A stretch of 21,507 bases of DNA. Origin: UBA1756 sp045130235 (GTDB taxonomy: Bacteria; Bacteroidota; Bacteroidia; Bacteroidales; WCHB1-69). The stretch covers positions 1 to 21,507 of the forward strand of contig JBGUPJ010000037.1 in assembly GCA_045130235.1 (NCBI GenBank), in the 5' to 3' direction. A program made the translations under genes and the position numbers. Below the pieces are notes generated by a model that was not told the DNA's origin, did not search any database, and saw only the letters and a program-made list of their open reading frames with translations. Below, in pieces: positions 1 through 10,700 of this stretch (within the stretch, counting starts at the first letter, position 1; each line of letters begins with the position of its first letter).

Positions 1-486
1 TCAGCACCAGAAGTCGGAGCAGTCGCACCTGTGTAGGTGTAGGTGTCCACATCCTTGCTGGCACTTGTCACCACACCTGCCGTGACGGTTGCACCGTTCT
101 GAAGACCCGTCACCGTGTAGCCGGAGCCCGTGGCCGCATACGTGCTCACGAACGCTGTTCCGTCATACACCTTCGTGGTGTCAAGCTTGATGGTCAGCTC
201 TCTCGGAGTGATCACCTGCTTGAAGTCGTAGCTGACGCTGTAGTTAGTGATGTCGTCGCTGGTGGTGAACGCCGTCGTGATGGTCATGTCAGCACCAGAA
301 GTCGGAGCCGTCGTGCCCGTGTAGGTGTAGGTCGCCACATCCTTCGCACGGCTGGTCACCTCACCCGCTGTGACTGTTGCACCGTTCTGCAGACCCGTCA
401 CCGTGTAGCCGGCACCCGTAGCCGCATACGTGCTCACGAATGTCGTTCCGTCGTACACCTTGGTGGTGTCGAGCTTGATGGTCAGG
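1..486 (-). repeat. Near-identical tandem repeat, 288-bp period
   Basis: Positions 1-198 align with 289-486 with only scattered substitutions, an offset of 288 bp or 96 residues. Both copies encode TKVYDGT, then FVSTYAATG, then GYTVTGLQNGATVTAG. Similarity drops sharply in the following 90 bp of each unit. This is the youngest duplication visible in the YDG array, and more copies may continue beyond position 1. A weaker pair with a 240-bp offset lies at 1387-1493 versus 1627-1733. Confidence 0.9.
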
Positions 487-3400
487 GGCGCTCTGGTGAT
501 AGTCAACTTGCCAGGTACATAAGTGATATCATAGTCGGCAGTGTTGGCACCAATAACGGCATCGCTGGCCACAATCTCATCCGCATATTCGCCTACAGCA
601 GTCCGAGTGCCATTGAGTTTGATGCTTGTCAGTGCATCACTACCTTCAAGTCCTACTACTGAAACCTTGGAGGCAATTTCAGTAGAATTGGTATAAGTAG
701 CATTATTTTCACCCTGTGCATCATTATTATACACATACTGCTGGTCAGTAACCGTAATCGTCAACGCCGTTTGGGTGATGGTCAGAGTGTAGTTGCAGTA
801 CACCGTATCGTAATTAGCATTGCTGGCACGCACCTGCACAGCGAGCGGGCCTTCACTCACATGGGTAATCGACGGAGCCGTCGTGCTCCAGCTGGTGGAG
901 GCTGTCTTATACTCTATCACAGCGCTCGTGCCATCGGGAACTGTAGCAGTAGCTACTGGCTGCAAGGCCGTACCATCATATTCCTTGGTGCAATCAGCAG
1001 CGTCGGGACAAGTTACCACCATGTCATCACTGCGAGTAATGGTCTGGGTGATATTATAAGTGACAGTGTAGTTGCTGATACCAAGAGTGGTAGCAAAAGC
1101 TGTTGTAATGGTAGATGTAGAAGGATGGGTGTAAACGCCTACCGTTGCAGCATTGGTGGTAACTTCACCAGCCGTCAGATGGTCGCCCGTCACCAGACCT
1201 GTAGTCGTGGCAGCTGCCTGCAAATAAGAGGTCACAAGGGCGGTAGCGTCGTACTCTTTGCTGGCATTGATGTTGATGGTAAGATCGGCCTTGGTGATTT
1301 CCAAAGAACCCTGTACGTAGTCAACCGAATAGTTGCTGAGCGTACTCGGACCAGAGGCAGTAATGATGTACGTGCCCACATTTTCACCTGACACGCGTGA
1401 GAAGCTCAAACCGAGTTCCGTCAGGATAGCAGCTTGCGTATCGCCGTTCTGCAAACCGCTCAAGGTGGCGGTATAGGTCGGGTCGGAGGTTCCAAAAACT
1501 TTGGTTTTGTTGTCAGCGGTCACCGTGAGTTCAGCCTTGGTGATGGTCAACGTTCCAGTATTGTAAGTAACATTGTAGTTGGCCAAAGCATTTCCAGTAG
1601 CTGAGATTTCATAGGTGCCCACATTTTCACCACTTTCGCGAGTGAATTGCAAATCAAGCAATGTCAAAATATCAGCTTGTGTATCGCCATTCTGCAAACC
1701 GCTCAAAGTGGCGGTAAAGGTCGGGTCAGACTCTCCGTACACCTTGGTATCATCCTGTACATTCACCACCAAATTGGCTTTGGTGATGGTGAGACTATCC
1801 TCAACGTAAGTTACCGAATAGTTACCCTGTATTGCGGCACCGGTTGGGGTGATGGCATATTTGCCCACCGCCTCACCAGCTGCACGAGACAAGGTGTAGG
1901 TCACAACATCACTGCCCAGCAGCCCCGTAACGGTAGCCGTCAGAGTCGGGTCAGCAGCACCATAAACTTTCTCTTTTGGATCAGCCGTTACCGTAACAGC
2001 CTTCGGTGTCACCGTAAGAGTACCATTATTCAAAACAAGATTATAACAGAGCGCACTCACGTCATTTCCACCACGTACAATACGAAGTTGAGAGAACGAG
2101 GAAGCAGAGGTTCCCACAGCAGTCTGTGAGCCACTATACGTCACATTGCTGATGGCATCTCCCGTAGCCAATGTACCTGAAACAATCTCATAATGTTCAG
2201 GAACAAGAGCAGTTCCATCATAAACCTTAGTGGTATCTTTAACTTTTATCGTCAGATCACGCTTAGTGATGATCAGCTTGGAAGTGTCGCTGACCAACAC
2301 ATTGTAGTTGGCAGTCACATCCACGCCACTATGTTCAATGGTGATGGAGGAACAAGTCATCGGTGTTTCACCACCATCCACACGCGAATAGCTCATGGCC
2401 ACATGGGTTACCACATCACCCGTTGCCAAGTTGGTGTAGGTGATAGTCCCCAAAATCGGATTGGTGGTTTGGTTGTGGGTATTGCCATCGTATGCTGCCG
2501 TCACAGAAGGAGCATTCACGGTCAACACACGTCTCTGAATAGTCAGGTTCCCAGTGGCCGGCTCCAACGTGTAGTTGCCGGCAGACAATCCGGTGAGAAC
2601 CGGTGTGATGGTGTACGTGCCGATGTTGGCATACTGACCGCCATCGCAGTTATACGACGGATGGTTGGCATCCAAACCAGACACCACACTCACATTATCA
2701 CTGCCCTGATAACCTGTGATGGTATAATCGAAAACATTCGGCTCTCCGTAAGTGCGGGTGACGTCAACAGCCTTCACCGTGAGTACAGCAGGGGTAATCA
2801 CCAAAGAACCGGTATCTTTCACAAAGGTATAGTTGGCAGCATTGGTACCTGCATTCAAGGTGTAGTCGAATGCATTGGGATAGGTGCCCACTGCGATATA
2901 AGTTCTTGGATTGCTAAAGGTGTAGGTGGCTCCCTGTCCTTCCACAAAACCGTTGCCGACCGCCACAGCCGTATCGTAAACGATAGCCGTTCCATCGTAG
3001 GTCTTGGTGAGTGAAAGCGAACGGAGAATCACTTCACGCGGGGTTACGTTGATAGTACCCGTATCACGTACAATATTGGTATAGTTGGCGAAGTGTTCGG
3101 CGGGACGAATGGTCAGGTCGAAGTCGTTGCGTACCGAACCCACATCCGTACGGCTGGCACTGCCGGGGATAATGACCACCGTATCACCGGTCGTGAGCTT
3201 GAAGTGGAGGTTGTCCACCACAGAAGGCATCGGCTGATAACCGAAGTTCACCGTATAAGTCTGCGCTGTATGCGGCTGACCGTCATACATCTCAGAAACC
3301 GTAGCAGAGGCCACCCTCAACTCTTTGATCAAGCTGCGGATGTATAGCGTACCGGGCGTATAAACCGTGTCATAGTTGGCGGTAACATCATTGCTGCTAC

Positions 3401-4745
3401 CATCGGTCACAGTGAGTGAGAGTTTGCCCGTAAAGGCACCGACATAATTCCCCACCTCCGTGCCGGAAGCGCTGAAGCTGACACCCGTAGCGGTATGACC
3501 GCTCACCAAGTTGCCGTAGGTGAAATCGGTAGTGGTTTGTTGTGAACCCGTATAATCCACGTAGGTATCCACACCCGTAATGTTGAGCGGGCGTTTCGTT
3601 ACCTTAAGGGTATCTTCCGTTTTGGTGATACGATAGTTTTTGGCCAAATAACTGCCCGCCGGCGTGAAGGAGATGGTATTGGTCACTTTCCCCACATTGG
3701 TGATAGAACCTGTGGCAGTAGGAGTTCCGCTTATTTCTCCCGACACGAAGCTGCCCACCATCGTTACCTCAGGCAGGGTGTGCGTGGTGCCATCATATAC
3801 CCAAGAGCCGCCATCAGAAGTCATGGTAATCTCCACAGGGTTGATCTGCAACACACCATGAATCGTATCTCTCTGTTTGAATGACATCGTAACATCATGG
3901 TCTTCTACACCATCGTTGTAATAAGCATGAATCGATGTCACTCGCCAATCTACCGTATCGGCATCCTTCATCGTAACATCAACACCATTGTTCATCTCCA
4001 CCTCCACACGATACTGCGGACCGAGACCATAAACCGTGTCAGGCTGGTTGTTAACTCCGTTGTAACCCGGATCACCAGGCATTCTCACATAATATGCCGT
4101 AACCGTGTAGCCCACATTCTCTTGAGAAGTATAGGTCTCTGAAGTGCCATCGTATGCACGGTTCAAACTCTTGGCGCGCACAATGAGCATACCATTCTCA
4201 ATCACGGTAAGAGTACCATAGACTTTGGTGACGGTATAGTTGTTGGAGTTCACACCATTCCATTCAATGTCGAAATCGTTATCAGACACACCACCAACGG
4301 TTTGTGAACCATGAAAATTATAAGTAATCAATGCCGAATCGGCAGCAGTGAAGCGGTCGCCACTCACAATAACCCGATGATTGGTCAAAGGAGTGGGAGA
4401 AGTGGTGTTGTAGAATTTGCTGGAGTCGGCGGAGGTGACGATAACATTGCGCTTGTTGATCACCACGTTCTTGTTGACGGGAGATATATTGTATTGACAG
4501 GTCACATCCTCAGCGCCACGCATCACCACGTAAGAGTTCACCTGATTGCTGTAGATACCAGCATTGGTGGGATTGGTCTGGCTCACGGTGGCGGTTAGCA
4601 CATCCCCATTGTCGAGGGTGACGCTGTTTCCTGAAACCACATTCGTATGAGTGGTGGTGCCATAATTCAAGGTATAGCGGGCAGCATTCACAGCCACACC
4701 ATCGTACAACTTGGTGGTGTCGAAAGCGGTAATGGTATATACTCT
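1..4745 (-). repeat. Array of at least 18 Ig-like YDG/MBG units in the giant protein
   Basis: The key Tyr/Phe of the K-x-Y-DG-T or K-V-Y-G motif recurs near 4707, 4422, 4155, 3798, 3558, 3285, 2997, 2745, 2490, 2220, 1971, 1737, 1494, 1251, 978, 729, 453 and 165. Spacing is about 234-357 bp (near 88 residues). Units at 1971, 1737 and 1494 are MBG-type (KVYGESDPTFTATLSGLQNGD followed by GENVGTY). Most others are YDG-type (TKVYDGT). Units end with 'NYxVxY...G.LxIT', typical of stacked beta-sandwich domains. Such arrays normally act as long stalks. The array continues past the window edge. Confidence 0.85.
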
Positions 4746-7700
4746 GTTATCTTCCACGAGGTTTGCTGTCAGTGTAGTCGTACAGTTGTTGGCATCGCGA
4801 ACCACAACCGTATGGTTGCCGTTGTTCAAGCCCGTAACAGCGTAATGCACCTGCGGGTCAGCGAGGTTACGGCTACCACTGCTGGCGCCGCTCCAAGAAA
4901 GCACGTAGGGAGCTTTTCCACCCGAGAAGGAGACCTCGAACATACCATCCACACTGCCATAACAGCCGGCCGACACACTGTCGATGCTGGCCACCAAGGG
5001 GATGGCGGCTTCCACCTCTATGCTGTCGCGTACGGTGCAGTGTTTGGTATTCAACACGTCGGTCACCGTCACCCGGTACTCATGCTCGGGTGCCAGTCCC
5101 GTGATAGTGGCCGTGGCCGGAAGCGGGGTGGCACGGTTGGAGTCGAGGTCGGTCCATTCGTAGGTATAGCTGCTACCCAAACCGCCTGTAACGGTAGCCG
5201 TGGCAGTACCATCATTGGCATCCACACACGTTTCAGGCTCTGAAGTGACATTCACCTGCAACTCGGCAGGAATCACCACATGGAGCGTATAAGTGTAGGG
5301 GCATCCGTCCACCGTACGGTTCACCACCGCGGTATGGGTGGTGTTGTAGGTAAGACCTGAAACCTCCCACAGGTATGGCTCACCGCAAGTGGTATCGCGC
5401 TGTTCCACAGCACCGGTAAAGTTAATCTGCAAGGGGATGTTTTTCTGCTCATCGCCGCGGGTAGCCTGCAAAGTGGGCGTACCACAATGGTCGAGAACAA
5501 TATTCGGAACGCCGTCCATCACCAAGGCATCACTGCTCACCTGAGTCCACGTCACCGTATTGTTGTTATTGGATACGGTAAAGTCGTGGCATACATTCTG
5601 TACGTTCTCACCAGGGGTGAGGAAGATAGGAGTAGCCGAAAGTTGCGAAGCGTTGAGGGTATCCATGCCTCTGAGGCGCGGGTACATATTGGCGGTGAAC
5701 ACCCAGTCGGCGGTGCCCAGCGTGCTTTGCAGACCGCTGCCCACCATATTCTGGGTGGAAGTCTTCACTGTGTTGTAGCTGTTGCCACCCTGGAACGAGC
5801 TGGGCAGCGTACACATCGCATCGTCGTAGGCAACGGAGGTGATAGCGGTGACGTTCGAGCCAGAGATGTTGCCGGCGATACCGCCCGCGTTGCTGCCCGA
5901 GCAGTTCACCTGGCCTGCGTTGTATGAGGTGGCCAGGCTGGTACCTGTCTTACCGGCAAGTCCTCCCGCATAATCGCTGGCGGTGATGTTGCCCACATTG
6001 TAGGTGTTGGCGAGAGAGCCCGTATTCACACCGGCAATACCACCTGCGTAGGTATCGGCGGTGATGTCGCCCATGTTGAAGGTGCTGGTAATGGAACCTG
6101 TATTCACGGCGCAGATGCCGGCCACCGTGTCGTTACCATTAACTGTTGAGCTGCTGTAGCAAGCCGACACATAGCCGGTGTTGATGGCCGCGATGGCTGC
6201 CACCACATTGTTTCCGTTAACCTCGCAATTTTTCACAGAACAGCTGTCGATACGGCCGCTGTTGTATCCGCAGAGGGCTGCCACCGTATTGTGACTGTCG
6301 TCGCTCATATTGGCGTTGTTGATGACGAGATTACGAATCGTACCCGCATTGCAGCCGAAGAAGCCACAAGTGTCAGCGTTGGCCGAAGGCAAGTTGCTGA
6401 CGATATGATGGTCGCCGTTGAAGTCACCCTTGAAAGGAGCAGTGGGGGTACCGATGCGGCTGGTCCATTCTGAACCGGGACCGAAGGTGGGGTTGTAATC
6501 AAGTTTGAAGAAGAAGTCCTCACCGCCGGCAGCGATAGGTATCCATTCGATACCTGCTGCGCCAGCAGTAGCTGCGAAGGTAGAGTCTTCCGTATTATAA
6601 TAGAAAGGAAGACCCGAGTTGATGTAGTTGGTGAATTTGCTCAGTTCGACATCGTTTTTAATGATGCAAGGCATCTCGCTGCTCACACCCACCACGAAGT
6701 CGATATTCTTAGCGAATGAGCCTTTGGAGGCAGTAAGCACCGTCATACCCGCTCTTTGAGCCTTGAAAGAGGGGGAATCCCAGTAGAAGTTGGTATGTCC
6801 TGCCAATTGAGTCCACACCACACTATTAGTAGTGGTGGGGGTAACGGCATAGCCGTTGATGCCAGGGATGGTATAAGCGGTAACGGTATCGGCCAGCACC
6901 ACAGGAGTAGCGGCCACGATAGCACCGATGCTATCCTTAATGGTAGTAGGACGCGGATAAAGGTCGGTAGCGTAAGTGAAATAGGAATCGTTGCTCAATC
7001 CTGCTCTAATACCTTGATTCAGCATCTGACGGGTGAGTTTGCCTTCAGCCACACCGACTTCATCATCGCCAGTGGTACCCAAACCCATGAAACGAGAAGA
7101 CATCTGCTTATCATAGTAACAGTGAGACACCGTACCTGCTTGAGAATAACCAGCCACATTGCCCACATACTCTACGCCATAAACTTGACCACAGGAGATG
7201 CTATATCTCGCAGAATTCGAGTATCCCGTATATTGTTCTTGATAACCCACAATACCACCCACATAGCGATTACCTGTAACACGGCCGGCATTAACATTTC
7301 CATATACTGAACCCAAATTCCAGCCAATAATACCACCCACTTTATCCTCACCTGTTACATCTCCGAGATTGACGCACTGGGAAACAGCATTGCTTGAAGG
7401 TTGCTCGGCATAACCGCGAATACCGCCCACAGCCGTTTTACCGGTTACTTTACCTGCATTGACAGAATGGGTGACATAACCGCCACCATATTGGGAACTG
7501 CTTGTTCCACCCACCAAACCTCCTACTTTATTGCGACCTTCGACTTCTCCCGTGAAATTCCATCTGCTTCCGTACATGCTACCGATACCAGAACCCACAA
7601 TACCGCCAACCCAATCACGTCCAGTTACTATTGCACTACAATTAATTGTTGTAGGTGTCATATTAGTTTCTACGCCAACCAAACCACCGACATAGTCTCT

Positions 7701-10700
7701 ACCACTCACACTGCCTCCATTTATCGTCATGTTGTCATTGGTTAATCCCGCACCGTTTCCGGCATTTCCGGCAAAACCACCAGCATAATCTCCATTAGCT
7801 ACTCCATTGCCAGCTTTTACCGTGTTATTATTTCCCACATAATTTCTCAGCGTCACTGAACTCTGGTAACCTCCAATGGCTCCGGCAAAACCACCAGCAT
7901 AAGAGGTGGTTGCCTCTACCGAACAATCGGAAACCTCAGTGTTGACAATCTTATTACCTTTTATATAACCCGTTCCACCTCCGACATAAGATGTACCTTT
8001 AACCTGTGTTTCCTCAACGATGATGCCATCAAAAATAATACCATCTCCATAACCCGCCATTCCGCCAACATAATTACCGGAACTCTTAATACTACAATCT
8101 TTAATGTGAACATTCTCAACCGTGGCGAACTTCACATTTCCAGCTAAAGCTCCCACATACGAATAAGTATAAGTGGAAGGTGTTACGGCATTTTCGATCG
8201 TCAAATTACGAATAGCTCCATTTTCCACTCTAGAGAACAGGCCAGAATAACTATTGGATCTCAATTTAAAGTTGCGAATGGTCTTTCCATTACCATCAAA
8301 TATGCCTTTGAATGAAGTCGTTCCAATCGGTGTCCATGTTGTTCCCAACAAATCAATGCCATTGGAAATAGTATCCGACAACTTAAAGGCGGTTTCTACG
8401 CCATTAGCAGCTACTTCAATATAACTATGTCCAGATTCCATGGTATTATGGAAGGTTTGGTTAGCTGGTTCATAGTAGAAAATCTGATTGCTATTGATAT
8501 AGGTTCTGAAATGTTCAAGTTCAGTTTTATCCTTAATAATCAAAGCATCCATTAAAATATTCAGAGAGATCTGCTTATAAATCTCGCCCGAAACCCCTGC
8601 TTGGAGCTTTGGCATTGCAGGCGTTTCAATATGTGCGCTGCAACCTGAGATGGTTAAAGAAGCGCCATCGTCAAGCGACCAACTCACGCTATGACTACAG
8701 CCGCCCATGGTAAAATCATTTTCAACAAGGGCAACCGTTTCTGAACCATAAAGAAATACCGGCGATGCGGTAGCTACTGATGCAGGTGTATAGCCTAAAC
8801 CCGTAATGCGGGGATACATGTTACTTTCATAAGTAAAATTGGCTCCCATATTGGTGGAGGTCAATTGGCACATCTCCTGCGTGGTTTTTGCTGTAGCAAA
8901 ATCATCCTCTACCAATGACATTTGGGTGTCGTAAAAGCAATGGGAATTGGTTGTATTGCAGACAGCATACACATGATCGCCAGTTAATTGAGCAGCATTG
9001 TAGTTATATTCACAAGTTCCTGAAACACAAACACCAGCAGTATATTGAGCATTTTTACCTGTGATTTCTCCTACATTATAACTGTACTTTACAGATCTGC
9101 CTATACCGATACCGGCCACATAACAATCATTCTGCGACATCATCGGAAGTACAATGCTACCACTATTCACACATTTCTCAATGGTGGCATCAAAAGCGAT
9201 ACCTGCTACTCTGTAAGAAAGATTGTCGGCTTTGATTTTTCCATAGTTGACACAACAGCTAATCTGGCCGCCCGTACCGCAAATACCACCAATATACTTC
9301 GAAGAAGTAATAATATCACCCGCATTAACACACGAGTCAATCACTGAATTGGAGGATGCTGAACCTGCTATACCACCCATTCTACTATAATTGTAGGTGG
9401 AATTCAAACCCTCAATTCTTGCGCCATTCGTACATTTTGTCACACGTGAAGATTCTGAAATGTACCCCACAATACCACCCACTCTGTGGTCGCCATTGTA
9501 TGAAGTATATCCCATGCTGACCATGCCATCTGTGCCTTGCAGAGTGCGACAATTTGAAATGGTACCACCATACAAGAAACCACAAATTGCGCCACCAGAC
9601 TTACAAGCCGAGATGGTTTCAACTTCCAACACCACATTCTTAATGGTCCCTCTAACCGTACCAAACAAACCGAAATACTCGCGTGTCCACTGTTTGAAGT
9701 TACTGATGGTGTGACCGTCGCCATCAAAAATGCCCTTAAAGCAATTCTCTTCATTGCCAATCGGTTCCCAATTCACAGAAGTTCCGCCTCCCATAGAGAA
9801 ATCAGCTGTTACCTTGAACGTAGTTCCAGCGCCACCAGCAGGTACAGCAGTCCCTTTATACATGAATGCTCCGCCTCTGTTGATGCATCTGCGGAGACTA
9901 TCCAAATCAGAATAAGAGGTGACCGTCAATTCGCCTGCAGGAGCGGCAACGGCCTGAACAAGGGTAATTCGATGATAAACAGAATCGCGTCCGCCCTCGT
10001 TCTTGTAAGCTGCCAGAATAATATTTCCACCTGTTCTATTGGCAGCAAGCGTCACGGTTTGAAGATTGCTGCCGTTTGGAGCTGAAATAGTAGCCCCACA
10101 AGCTGCTTGGTTCTCCACTTTCCACTGAATTCCCCAACCGGTTCTTACCGTGAAAGATGTCGTAACACTATCCACATAGTCATCCCCCGAGAAATAGATG
10201 GGCAAACACAAGGCCTTGCTAATGGTAAGGGTATCCAACCCCTTGACACGAGGATAATAGCCTGCCTCGCACACCCAGTAGTCTGAAGACATAAATCCTG
10301 CTGCGGTCATTTGAGCAGTGGTTCTAGATGTCCCATTGCTGCCAGCCCGAGTATAGGAGTGAACGCGTTTCGGATCATAATAAGCGCCGCCCACCACAGA
10401 TGTGAGACCATGAATTCTCGCAATGTTGTAATGTGATGTTTTATTGGTACCATTATCCACAAATGCATTAGCATTCGTGAAATTACTATACATATCGCCC
10501 GCATTAAAACAGCCTGCACCATTGCTGGCGGAAGGTGTAACAGCATATATAGCCGCATCACTATAACAATCGGATCTCTGGATAATGGTACCCGCGTTAA
10601 AGCAGCTGGTGACATTATGACGTGAAATACCACATAAGTCAACTTTAGTGGCACCAGCACCACTCTCAATGTTTCCGAGATTGTAGCAATGATCAATAGT

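Noticed and set aside
2193..3014. Long plus-strand open frames opposite the giant gene (also 771-1391, 4647-5243, 6756-7310, 12147-12845)
   Set aside because: They lie in the codon-aligned antisense frame of a continuous coding frame. They arise because the sense strand rarely uses TTA, CTA and TCA codons, and their products show no recognisable domain.
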